Source: Astrocystis sublimbata
Taxonomy: Eukaryota; Ascomycota; Sordariomycetes; Xylariales; Xylariaceae
DNA length: 64,000 nt
Direction of reading: 5' to 3'
NCBI GenBank assembly: GCA_022453515.1
Contig: JAJNNY010000054.1
Location: forward strand, 62,001 to 126,000
The notes under the pieces are model-generated. The model saw only the letters and a list, made by a program, of their open reading frames with translations, was not told the DNA's origin and made no database searches. Shown here piece by piece: positions 1-10,934 of this stretch (positions within the stretch are counted from its first letter, which is position 1; the number at the start of each line of letters is the position of its first letter). The position numbers and the translations under genes are program-made.

Positions 1-701
1 AATGATCTGGTTCGGAAAGGAGGGCAGGAAATGAATCAGAGTAACAACATCGAATGGGGGCGGAGCAGTAGGAACATTAACTCTATCCTAATTGGAGAGC
101 CCTACGCGCGATGCGCAGGACTTTGGGGGCCATTTTCATGCTTGCTGACTAGAGCCTGATGCTTGACATGCGAACCCTATGTAGGTGGCTGCTTCGTCGG
201 TGACCGATTCTGACCGTTATAAGCTCAATAAGATTACTTCGGCTATGAATAGGAGGCTGTGTGTGTCAATCGTGCATTGCAGCTCTAGTTTCTCGCTGTC
301 TAATGAAGGAGGAGGACTAGATCTGAATCAGGACCTAGAGTTCCACGCCACCATCCGTCGGCCTTCCTCTTTTCACGAGGCAGCCGATGGCAGCTAGGAC
401 TATGCGAGGCAGGATGCTCTTCTGTCAGATCCTCCTCAAAAATACAACTCTGCTCTGATATAAGTATAGCGTAGCCAACCCCAACCCCTGCTGGTAGATC
501 TTGGCATACCGCAGCCCACGTCAATACGTCGTATTCAGGCAGGCGAGACAGGTTGGGGTATGGTTTGGGATGTGGCGTACCGACCACGACGCCAACTATA
601 TATTTGTTTAATATTCGTGATTCTGAACATCAATCATCCTTTTGTAAAAGAAGACGAACACTGCAATCAATGTCAGTCGTATTGAATGAAACGCGTCGAA
701 A
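1..701. other. Upstream region, no gene recognised
   Basis: No reading frame here looks like protein and no RNA gene is visible. A TATA-like AT run lies near 596-605, about 100 bp before the ATG of the flavoprotein gene, so the right end is probably its promoter and leader. The left edge may hold the end of an unseen neighbour. Confidence 0.5.
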
Positions 702-2276
702 ATGGCATCGTCTAAGACGTACGATCTCATCGTCGTCGGTACCGGCTTTGCTGGTACCATGACTGCGTTGAACTTTCTCGAGGAGGCCAAGCGCTTGAGT
801 AAATCTAGTCGGATTGCCATTGTGGAGGTAGGCAAGGAACATGAACGGTCCGGCGCCTCTAAATGGACAATGGCATACCTCCGATTAGATAAGAACCTCG
901 ATTTCGGTATATCTACCTGAGAACCAATTGACTTGGCTATTGCTGATGGCTTGTCCAAAGACAAGGACTGGGTGAAGGAAATGAGGCGCGTGAGCAACGG
1001 CGTGGCGGATGAAGAGTACTGCGAGAAACTCCGACAGGAGGCTCCCGTATCCGCACGATATCTTGAAGAACACGGAGTCAAATTTGTCCACCACGATGAG
1101 CCCAACGTTCTTCTGGAGTGGGATACCGATCAGCACTTCGTCTTCCCAGAAGGTGGCGGGAATGCCATCATTCAAAGACTCCTTGACGACATCAGGAAGT
1201 TCCCAAACGTTGACTTCCACTACGAGACCGAGGCTGTGAAGATCTTGCAAAGCGACTCGGGTGCCATGAAGGGCCTCAAGGTCCGGAAGAACGACGGCCT
1301 GCTCCATGATCTCTGTGCACCAAATGTCATGCTTGCTTGCGGTGGATTTGAAGGCAATCAAGAGATGTTGGCCCGCTATATCGGTCGCGATAGCCACAAG
1401 CTACCACTCATTGCCCCCGGACTGAAGTACAACCGCGGCGCTGGTCTCCGGATGGCGCTCGAAGTCGGAGCCAACACCGCCGGATCTTTCGACGGCATGC
1501 ATTGCGAGCTCGTCGATACACGCGCCGGAAAACCAGACGCTGTCATCTGGGGTATGTACTGACCTCCCTACCTTGACCCAATAGCGTATATACTAAATCG
1601 CTGTGAAGGACACAACTACGGGATTCTCGTAAACGACGATGCCAAGCGGTTTTACAACGAAGGGGAGCGCCATCTGTTCGCAACCTTCGAGATGGCAGCG
1701 TTGTACTGTTGGAGAGATCAGAACATGAGTTGTAAATTCATCACGGATTCCGTGATTATGGATCGCTTCAAGGGCAGCTGGGTGTACGAAACCACCGATA
1801 AGCCACCGGAGAAGGCAGATACGATCGAGGAGCTTGCGTCCAAGCTAGGCCTTGACCCGCAAGCGCTCAAGCAAACCGTCGATGAGTTCAACGCCGCGAC
1901 CAACGACAAGGAATTCGATCTCATGAAGCTAGATGGTAAGGCTACTGTCGGCCTCCATCCAAACAAGACGAATTGGGCCCTGCCTATTGCAAAGGCTCCG
2001 TTCTACGGCTTCCCCTGTACCCCAAACTTGACTTTCACGTATGTATCAGTGTCTTTCTCTCCATACTAAAGGCTAACATTCTACAGTTATGGCGGCGTCA
2101 AGACCGATCTCGATGCGAGAGTACTCTCCCAGAACGATGTACCAATTCCCGGTCTGTACGCCGCGGGTGAACTGACCGGCTTGTTTTACAACGAGTATCC
2201 GCCTGCGACCAGCTGCTTGCGCAGCATGACTTTTGGACGGCTTGCCGGCACAGCGATTGCAGGGAAACTTAACTGA
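702..2276 (+). CDS. FAD-dependent tricarballylate dehydrogenase-like flavoprotein (FAD_binding_2 family)
   Basis: Four exons (702-906, 961-1551, 1609-2038, 2087-2276) give 471 aa. The first intron is 54 bp, begins GTATAT and removes an in-frame TGA; without splicing the protein would stop after 72 residues. A dinucleotide-binding motif (VVGTGFAGTMTA) lies near residues 11-22. The middle carries the family signature FVHHDEP and a flavin-domain segment reading LACGGFEGN. The C-terminus has the usual YAAGELTG and TSCLRSMTFGRLAG segments that close the FAD site. Relatives oxidise small di- or tricarboxylates (tricarballylate, fumarate/succinate, 3-ketosteroids). The substrate cannot be told from sequence, and TcuA-like is only the closest resemblance. 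No signal peptide is seen, so it is probably cytosolic. It stands alone, with no cluster partner nearby. Confidence 0.85.
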
Positions 2277-3802
2277 TCATTACGATACAACTACTTGTAA
2301 GAGATGGAAAAGGGGGAGCGTATTGAGGATGTTCTAATAGGGGGGTGCCATGATAATAATACCAACAAGCGATTCGAATCGAAGAACTTGCAAGTGCCAA
2401 TTTTCACGATGAGATGCTCTGCCCAATGTCATCCCACATCGCACCTACTACAGACGCGGCTGCTAGAACTATGCCCAGGAGATGTTGTAGCTTATATGAG
2501 AAGTATTTGGGCAGAAAGGTAACATCAAGCACCTTTGATGCACCACAATCGTTCCGCTATACCTGTCAGCTCGGATTCCAAGTTATTTTAATATATGCAA
2601 TGGAGCTGCAGGGATGCCGCAGTTCTACTACTATTTAGAAGCACGGGAGGGAGCCCATCTACGCTCTAAATCCTGATTCTTGAGTAAAGTAAAATATCCC
2701 TATATGATAATATGCGAGAATGGCGAGGCATTTCAGCCTTTCTGTCGATTTCAGTACTTTGCATGAATGTCGTATTCGCCGGGTCACGCTCTTTTGGGGT
2801 CCGTACGCCGTGGGTGTCGCATAGCTGTGTGTCATTGGTATTACGCACACCAATGAAAATGAGTTGAAGAATTAATGAGCATTAAAAATAATTCGGGTGG
2901 TCTCTCAACGGAGTACATGCATAATTGTAGGATGATGGGATGATGATGCCCGGCATATTCTGATATGACCAATTCAGTTCCGGCTCGGGGATATGGGGGT
3001 ATAATGGGTGCTTGATGTTGGCAAGCAAGTGGTTTACAGGGTTCCGTCTACCATGCTATGACGACTTGCAAGATATAGGTGATTCGTTGTGATTTAACCG
3101 ATTCGGTAGAGAAAATAGGAAAATCACAAGGAAACTTCCAGGTTACTGCTTGAAAAGTCTCACTTGATGGCTTACTTCTATATTGTAATATACACAATAA
3201 AAATACCTCAATTACTACACAAATGAATGAAACGAAAGAATAGTAAATATAACGGTGTTCAAATAGGTAAGAACAAAATGATACCTTAGAAAAAGAGCGC
3301 AACGTAAACCTATCTGCAATAGCCAAACAGCGAACTGCTGTAGTCTAATATACTAGGCGTGTCTCACTCGAAGGTCCCTTACTTCTCTGTTATGAAGTAC
3401 TTCCGGTAATTTAAAGCCAATATATCACGAATGAAGTAAGTTCATTTCATCACCAGCTACATACATCCCCGCCATCATGCTCCGTCGGCCAGTCTAGTAC
3501 CAAATCACCCTTCCACTAAAACATTAGTTGCGTACGAGCCGCGATTGCGGTATGTATGGCTGACCTCAAAAGCTGCACTCACATCGACGATATTACGAAC
3601 AAGTGAATTCTCATCCGCACGACTTCTCGGACCCTCGCAACTCTGTCGCGTGATAATACCAACATCAACACATAGTATGGTTGAGTAGTACTCAAATAAT
3701 ACAAAAAAATCAAGGGTTTCGTTTCATATAAATCCCATCCCAACCCAGGTAAATATATAATCTCCCAAATCCCAAGCAACCATCCATCCATCCACCCATT
3801 CA
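2277..3802. other. Intergenic, 1.5 kb, between convergent genes
   Basis: The stretch lies between the 3' ends of the flavoprotein and the CLC genes. It is moderately AT-rich with scattered short ORFs that show no family resemblance. I see no RNA gene or repeat with defined ends. Confidence 0.5.
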
Positions 3803-6800
3803 TCACCTTCTACTCCTACTACTCCTACTCTCCAGCTCCACCCCATCAACATCACCCACATCCAGCTCATCGCCATTCAAAATCTGCCCCCCATTACCCC
3901 CTCCACCTCCTCCTCTCAAAAGCCGATCGCTCTCCTCCCCCCCACTCCCCAACCTAATCCTTCCCCCACTAGCAACGACCACCTTCCTCTCGACCCAACC
4001 CGCGACAGTTTCCAGGATTTTATACAACTTCTCATGGCCCCTCTTCATCTCCCTCTCCTCCCTCGGATTTTCCGCCGCCTCGATCTTGAACTGATACTTT
4101 AAACAATCTTTAACCGTCACTAATCCCGATAACTGTCCATGGTGTTCGATTAAAATAACCCGCGGGCCGATTTTTCTGAACATGTCCATGACGGTCTCGA
4201 GAGGTAGGCGCGGATGCGCCGTCACAGGAGTTGCGTCGACGTAGCGGCTGAAGTCGATGATGGAGGCTGACGCTGCTGCTGACGGGTCGGAAAGGGGGTT
4301 GCTGATTGTCACGGTGGGCGTCATTGGGGCTAGGGAGCCTGATGTTGGGGGTGGGGAGAAGGTGCATTTCGCGTGGCGGTTGAGAGTCACGTTCTTGTCT
4401 CTTCGTAGACGGTCTATGGCGTAGCGCAGCTCTGTGCGCCCAATGTATCCGACGAGGATCTTATTGCGGATGTTCTCGACGACTGGGAACCCTTGGTACA
4501 ATTGAGGCGCTTTGAGGAGATCTTCCAGGGCGCCGAGCATCATTCCTTGCACAGGGATGACTACTACATTGCTCGTCATGACAGTCGACACGGGCACGCC
4601 GAAGTTGTGCTCCTCCTTGTTGTCGAGGAAGGGAAATCCGCTGAACCAGATCATGCGGTCAGCGATACCGCCTTTTCCGAAAAGCTCGGAGACGATCTTG
4701 GTCACGCCTACGACGATCATCGTAGGGAGGATGTAGGTTAAGGCACCGGTGAGTTCAAACATGATGACTACGACTGAGACGGTAATGTGCATGATTCCGC
4801 TGAGTGCTGCTGCGGCGCCTAGGAAGGCGTAGGTTCCGGGGGTAATGCAGGGCTCGTCTGGGACGCAAGCCGAGAAGTAAACGCTGTCGGGATTTGCATG
4901 ATAGATGGCTTGCATGATAACGCCGACGAGGCGACCGAAAGTGGCGCCGATGGCCATGGATGGCACGAAGATTCCTGCGGGGACCTTACACCCATAGGAA
5001 ATAATGACGAGGAAGATCCTGATCACCGTCGCCAGTGTTAAAGATAGCACGTTAGACCAGAATCTCGACTGCTCACACAGCCCATGGTAGTCTTCGGGCC
5101 CCTCACATTCGAGGAACAGGATTTCCATGCTTTCCGTCATGTCGATGCGTAGAAATGCGTTCGGGTAACAAATGATAGCTGTCCCTGCCGCTAACAATGT
5201 CGCCTCGAGGACCGGCCAATCCTTGAGATATGTTTTTCGAAATGTCTGTACTTGAAGATTCCACTTGATGACAAATGCGCCGTATAAACCTCCGAAGATG
5301 CCGATAAATATGTATGGAAGAGTTTCGAAGAGATGCCATGATCGGTCATATTTGACTTGGAACATGACAAGTTGACCGGTTCGGAAAGGATTCATGGCCG
5401 CTAGCACAGCGGTCGCGACGAGGGCGCAGAAATAGCTTCTCCACAGCGTCTTGAGAGGGAAGTGATTCGACATCTCTTCAAGAGAGAAGAGGACGCCGCC
5501 GATAGGACTACCGAAAGCGACCGCTACACCAGCAGCAGCGCAGGCGCTTAGAATCTCTCGGGTCTTCGAGGCGTTGCGTCTGTACTTGTCGAACATCCGC
5601 GAGATGACGTTGCCGGTGCAGACGGCATAGTGCACACTCGGGCCCTCCTTTCCGACCGAAAGACCGGAGCCGATGGCGAGCGGCAGGGCGATCGACTTTA
5701 TCAACAGTGTCCAGGAACCGAGGAAGCCCTTCATGATAAAGCCGGCGATGATGCATTTGATCTCCGAGATGCCGGAGCCGGCGGCGTATGGGGCAAACGA
5801 CTTCACCAAAGTGGCTGCTGTGCATGCGAAAATAGTCTACCAAACCCAGTTCAGCTTTTTCAACCCCTAATGCCAGTGGAAGCCCGACTTACCGCGAAGA
5901 TGATATATATGAAGTAGTTCGCCGGCCCGAAGCTCGTCCACTGGTGCCAGGCGTCACAGCCGTTGTCTTCGCCCCAGCAGCAGAAGTTCTCGTTGAGATA
6001 GAATGCAGTCTCGCAGTAGCCCGTCTTCACATCGCCCAGCCATTCTGTTATGATGTTGAGGAATGCGGCGTTAAGCCCGATGGCGGCGCCGATGAGTGTG
6101 ACGACAATCCAGCCTTGTGCGGCGTCGTAGGATTCCCAGAGTTGATATCTCCATGATACCTTGCCGTGGCCGTACAGCCCGGCAGCCTTCCGCCGTTGCG
6201 CACTGCGCCGGATGCGTTCCTGATCCGCATCCTGGACCCAGTCTGTGCGTAAATCTTAGTAAGTGCCAGGGCCAGTCGGTTTCGTCGGGCTTATCGTGTG
6301 CGCGCGTACCTATGGTTGTGAAATCCTAGGTCAATTAGCCGGCATTCAAATCTTGGTAAGGGAATGGAAAAGCGCACCTCATATCTCTTGATCTCGGCTA
6401 TCTCCTCCTCGATCTGGCTCTGCACGGGAGCATTGCCGTCCTCGTGGCCCTGCTCGGCCGTGGACAGGGCATACGAGAACCGTGAGCTCACGGAAGGTCG
6501 GCGGAGGAGGTCGGGCGGCGCGAGGGAGACCGAGGAAGTTCGTGCGTTCATCGCCCCGACGGTATGCACATTCTCACCTGGTCCTTTTCGCTTGATTGTA
6601 TGTATGCTTCGATCGGAATGGGAAACGTGCGTAAGGTTCGTGGTGGATATGCGATTATCGTTGGCAGCTGTGTTCTCGTGCCTGATGGTTGTCGTCGTGT
6701 CTAGTTCGTCGTTGATGTAATGGGGAAGGAATAGCTTCAATTGCGGCAGGCTGTACGTAATGGCTGAGACGAGCTGAGAGCGTGCCAAGAGTCCCTTGGT

Positions 6801-7007
6801 CGGCGGACGCGACGATCTGCTAGGGGTTCTAGGCTTCGATCGGGGGCTGGAAGTGCCCGAGCCTTGGCTGCTGGGGGTTAGTGGACCCGCTGCCTGCACT
6901 GGGAGGAAGATGGATGTACCCAAGTACCATTTCTGACTTCCAAGTTTGAATGGGATCGCGTCTCGGGAGCTCCTTAACGCGTTGTAACCTGGGACGAAGA
7001 GCCTCAT
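3803..7007 (-). CDS. Voltage-gated CLC chloride channel / Cl-/H+ exchanger (Gef1 type)
   Basis: Exons on the minus strand are about 7007-6378, 6325-6310, 6242-5893 and 5836-3803. The second is a 16-nt microexon that restores the family segment KRYEDFTTIDWVQDA. From the ATG at 7007 the product is 1009 aa; an ATG at 6551 in the same frame would give 857 aa, and the N-terminal start is uncertain. CLC motifs are GSGISE (usual GSGIPE, Pro replaced by Ser), GKEGPSVH with the gating glutamate, and FSLEEMS with the second glutamate that marks the proton-coupled exchangers. Ten or more hydrophobic segments follow, then two CBS domains over the last third. A Gly-rich tail ends the protein. Yeast Gef1 acidifies Golgi and endosomal compartments and supports copper loading; a similar endomembrane role is inferred. 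Confidence 0.9.
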
Positions 7008-7430
7008 CCCACACCACACTTTTTAATACATACTGTAATCTTGTCACTTAATTTGCAGAGGCTATTAAGTAAGTTCATTATTTCTTATATACCTATGAGC
7101 CTTATCTTGCCGTCCTTTACTGTTTAGAGGTCCTCAGCTTTCGCTTCAATACAAGATAGCACAGCACTGTACATCTGGTGAATGGATGTCAAGCCGTGTT
7201 GGCCTTGCCTAGTAGTACTATGTACGATCTTGGGATGATCCCTGAGTCACGCTGACGACTGTCACCAACTTTTCATATTTTCATTGATTTCAAGACACTT
7301 TCAGGATGTTTGACCTCACCAACTGACCCAAAATCTACATAGCAGCTGGCATCGAGTCTAACTCACTCCTACAAACTGATACAGCTGCTTCAGGCCTCAT
7401 ATTCCAGGAAAAGAAATCGATAATTGCACC
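7008..7430. promoter_or_regulatory. Shared upstream region of CLC and Dpb3-like genes
   Basis: Two genes diverge from this 0.4-kb gap, so it should hold both promoters. No individual element can be named with confidence. Confidence 0.4.
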
Positions 7431-8418
7431 ATGCCCTACAACACAACAGCCATCCCTCCCAGAAAGGAGGTGACAGGCCAGGCCCAGCTTCCATGTACGT
7501 ACATCATTTTCACCAGTCAAATATTCTGCTAAACAGCGACGCAAACAGTGTCCAGAGTGAAGAAGATCATCGCTCAGGATCAAGACATCAACATCTGCTC
7601 TAACAATGCAGCCTTCGTCATCACACTGGCAACCGTATGTCTCTCACTCAGTTCATCATGTCGATGCACCCTTCATCTAGACCTCATCTCAAATTAGCAA
7701 GACTGATACTCTGGCGGCAGGAAATGTTCATCCAATACCTCGCCGGCGAGGGCCTGAACATGGCAAAACTAGAGCGTAAGCCGCGACGGAACATCCAATA
7801 CAAGGACCTCGGTAGGCTTTTCACAGACTTTTCCACACAATGCCTTCTTACCCACGGTTTACTCCTACGCCTACTTGATTACGTACTTATCTTTATCTAT
7901 CTACACATATGTTAACACGCATCACAGCAAACGCAGTCTCCCACCAAGACAACCTGCAATTCCTCGAAGACATGGTCCCCAAGACAGTGCCCTACAAGCA
8001 AATCAAAGCGCACGCGGCCGCAACCCGAGCCAACCTCTCAGGCGGCGCCGCATCCAAGGCTGTCGCCTCTACCTCTGCCTCTGCCTCCACCTCTGCTCCC
8101 GCTCCTGCTCCTGCTCCTGCTCCTGATGCTGAGGACTCGCACCCGACACCAGCCCGCCAGACAAACGGGAAGAAGCAGAAAGCGTCTCGCGCAAGCGGGA
8201 GCGCGAAGGGAAACCAGAGCATCACCAGCTTCATGGGCGCCAAGGCTACCAGCGAACACGAAGCTGAGGATGCCGACGAGGAGGCGGATGTGAGCATGGA
8301 TCCCAACGAGCAGTTGCAGGCGGAGATGCGGAGAGCGAATAGTAGGGAGCAGCGCGACGGTGACGATGACGAGGAAGAGGAGGAGGAGGGAGATGGGGAT
8401 GTCCGGATGGCTGATTAG
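7431..8418 (+). CDS. Histone-fold protein, DNA polymerase epsilon subunit C (Dpb3)/CHRAC type
   Basis: Four exons (7431-7494, 7549-7634, 7721-7811, 7928-8418) give 243 aa. Residues about 20-100 form an NF-YC/CBF-type histone fold: LSRVKKII, the CSNNAAFVIT helix, EMFIQYLA, then KPRRNIQYKDLANAVS. This matches the Dpb3 and CHRAC small subunits, which pair with a second histone-fold protein in the polymerase epsilon holoenzyme or in a chromatin remodeller. The tail is low complexity: an Ala/Pro/Ser run, a lysine-rich block with a possible PIP-like segment (QSITSFMG), and an acidic end. The reading frame stays open for another 48 codons after the TAG; see the next entry. Dpb3 is favoured over other histone-fold families, but its partner is not in this window. 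Confidence 0.85.
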
Positions 8419-8565
8419 GGATCGGCTAGTGGAAATGGAAATGGAAAGATTAAGATAAAGGTGCGCAAGGAGAATTCGAAGAGTGGGAGCAACTTGCAGG
8501 ACAATGGGAGTAAGAAGGTCAAGAAGGTCAAGATCGTACTCAAGAAAAGGACTCCCGGGTTCTGA
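8419..8565 (+). other. In-frame lysine-rich extension beyond the TAG of the Dpb3-like gene
   Basis: Directly after TAG (8416-8418) the same frame runs 48 sense codons to a TGA. It reads as Gly/Ser/Asn then strongly Lys-rich, with repeats such as KIKIKV and KKVKKVKIVLKK. This is unlike random sequence and resembles a chromatin-protein tail. It could be a recent nonsense mutation, stop-codon readthrough, or a spliced alternative: a GTGAGC at 8290 with an AG at 8417-8418 would remove 129 bp in frame. The last has a poor branch-point context. Confidence 0.45.
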
Positions 8566-8915
8566 TATGAGACTTGTTGTGACGGGTGACGTTGGTGGTG
8601 ACGGCTGTGCGGGCTTGATCGAGGTATGTTAAGGACGCGCGGTGTTGCTCCTTGTATAAATCATGATCCCACAAAGGACTGTGTGGCAAAAGATCACGCG
8701 TTACACTGAGCAGAGAGAATATTCACATATCGATCAATTTGTATTGGGAGGTTGGAATCCTGATCGTGATGTCGCCTTGATTCATGGGTATATATCAGAC
8801 ACAAGCCCCTTGTTGGCGATGATAACCTAGTTGTAACGGGCTGGCAGAGTCTTCCTATTTCACTATCTCCGTTATCCTTTTAACCACTCCCAACCCTTTT
8901 CACAGTTCTGCCCGC
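8566..8915. other. Intergenic between convergent genes
   Basis: These 350 bp separate the 3' ends of the Dpb3-like and Lea1 genes. Nothing beyond expected 3' untranslated sequence is visible. Confidence 0.4.
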
Positions 8916-9996
8916 TTATTCCTCCATCTCATCGTCCAGATGAACACCAGCCGGCAGCGTGCCCTCCCGCAACATGGTCTCAAGTCTCGTGATCTCGTCC
9001 AGGCTCTGGGCGCGCTTGATCATGTCCTGCAGCCGCTTCTTCTCCTTGTCGGTGAGCTTGATCCTAGACATGCGCATCGACAGGTTGGCCGTGCCTCCGC
9101 CGCCTCCACTTCCGGTATCTAGCGCGGCCGAGGAGTCGAAGGCCTTGGATTTGATGCTCATGATGCTGGTCGCGAGCTCCGTGGGCTCCTCGGGAGTGCC
9201 GAAGACCTCCTGCGCATGCTCGCGCTCTGCAGCTTTGACTTTAACGTAGTCGAGGAAACGCACCGCGGGACAGCGCCAGAGGACCCAATACCGGTAATGC
9301 TGTACATCAGAACCACAACATATCAGCTTATTCGTTCTCTTTGATCTTTCTGTATATGTTCTTCTCATCTATAACGCATAGCGGGGTTCACACACCTCTT
9401 TCTTTGTGACGGGGTTGTCGCGCAGCACGAGGTGCGTCAGGCGCGGGAAGGCGCCGAGGGGGTCGAGGTCGGCGAGCTCGCTCAGCCGGTTCGACTCGAG
9501 CTGGAGGTTGGTGAGGTTCGGGATCGAGGTGGCGAGCGTCAGCTGTATCGAGGAGACGCGGTTGCGCGCCAGCAGCAGCGTGTGTATCCGCGGCGAGAGC
9601 GGGAAGTTACCCAGGATCTGGATGTCGTTGTCGACGAGATCTATGGCATCTTGGGGCTACGCAACACCGACCGCGACATGCGTCAGCAAGTTTCAAAGCG
9701 CATAAGAGTAAAACATCAATGGAAGGACATGAAGGAGGGATGTTAACATACACCTGCGACACCTAGGTTCTCGATGGCGGGAATGCGGTGTCCTGTATCA
9801 AAGTGCCGACAAAGGGCTCGCTATCAACTCTGGCTCTTGTTGTTTTTTGATTTCTCGCTGGCTTTTGACGACAACTAGATCAAATAGACGTGTAGTATCT
9901 GTTCTTTTCTGACGTACCTCGAAGGTCCAGCTCGCGCTCCTTCAGCGCGTTGAGCCATGACGGCGAGTTCTGCAGGAGCTCTGCAGTGAGCCTCAT
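8916..9996 (-). CDS. lea1: U2 small nuclear ribonucleoprotein A' (Lea1)
   Basis: Four exons (9996-9918, 9792-9752, 9656-9396, 9299-8916) give 254 aa. The N-terminus has the U2A' start MRLTAELL, then GHRIPAIENLG. Leucine-rich repeats follow through residues about 40-130 (DAIDLVDNDI, RIHTLLLARNRVSSI, NLQLESNRLSEL). The LRR cap DNPVTKKEHYRYWVLWRCPAVRFLDYVKVKAAER is the diagnostic U2A' segment. The C-terminal third is charged and likely flexible. The protein binds U2B'' and stem-loop IV of U2 snRNA in the spliceosome. Length agrees with the family. All introns are GT-AG, 95-125 bp, longer than the ~55-bp norm of the window. Confidence 0.95.
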
Positions 9997-10934
9997 TTTT
10001 GTTTTTGTCTCGGGCTTGAGCGGCGCGAGCTGTGTGTGGGGGATTTACCGAATAGATGCAAGCAATCGGTTGCAGATCAAGGGCCAATGGCGTGTGGACG
10101 TGGATCGGGACGGTCGTGAAGTAGATGTGCGGCGAATGGAGGATTGTGACAGCTGGATTGCTTGGGGTAGCTAAACAAGGCTGAGAGGAAGTTGGGATGA
10201 AAGTTTTAGGTCAATTGAATGTCTGCCCCGAGCCAAGCCAGCCAGCCGAGCCAGCCTTCTGCCCCATATTCGTGGTGGGGCCGCTTCTCTAGGGTAGGCG
10301 AGGGTAGGTGCGTGGGGCTAGTCCAGCTGGACACCTGCAGGGAGCTCAACACCGTTTCCATCTTTGATAACTCTATGCCTTATTCTCACCATGGTCTTTT
10401 TTAATGAGTTACGCTTACTATGTTCTTTACCGATAATCAATTACGTACACCTTGCATATACAATACCGTAAGAAAATAGAGTCCGCGCAGCTCTGTAGTA
10501 AAACAAACACAATACTACTGATAACAGGCAACAATGCAATCTCAACAATAACAAAGCGGAAGCTCCAGGTCCATTCAAAGTGGATTGTTGCAACTCGAGC
10601 TATTCCTACTGTTCAGTGCTCCAAGAACCAGCATCTTCGAGTATAAAGCAAGTCGTAAAAGAATAATACTATTGTTTTATTATTTGCCCTTTGCCCAATG
10701 TTATATATCTAGCCCATTTCGCTTCTGCGACGAGATGGCTTACATAAAACTCACGAACAAGTGCCAAACCTTCCCGGCTGTGTCGCTTAACAGGAACGAA
10801 AATAAACTCACAATAAATTACTTTAGGAAACTTACGCCGCCTATATCAGCAAGCTTCTTCCTGAGAGCAAGCACCACCCTACCTAGACACCTAGTCTACT
10901 CCTCATCGCCAGACCGGAAGGAAGGAATAACAGG
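9997..10934. other. Shared upstream region of Lea1 and the RING gene
   Basis: About 0.94 kb between divergent genes, with an AGCCAGCC-type short repeat near 10236-10256. No gene or RNA is recognised. The two promoters must lie here. Confidence 0.45.

Noticed and set aside
907..920. In-frame TGA after 72 codons of the flavoprotein
   Set aside because: A 54-bp GT-AG intron (907-960) removes it and gives the family segment LDKNLDFDKDWV, so the gene is not broken.
9406..9746. Long plus-strand frames of about 100 codons
   Set aside because: They are the antisense of the LRR-coding exons of Lea1.
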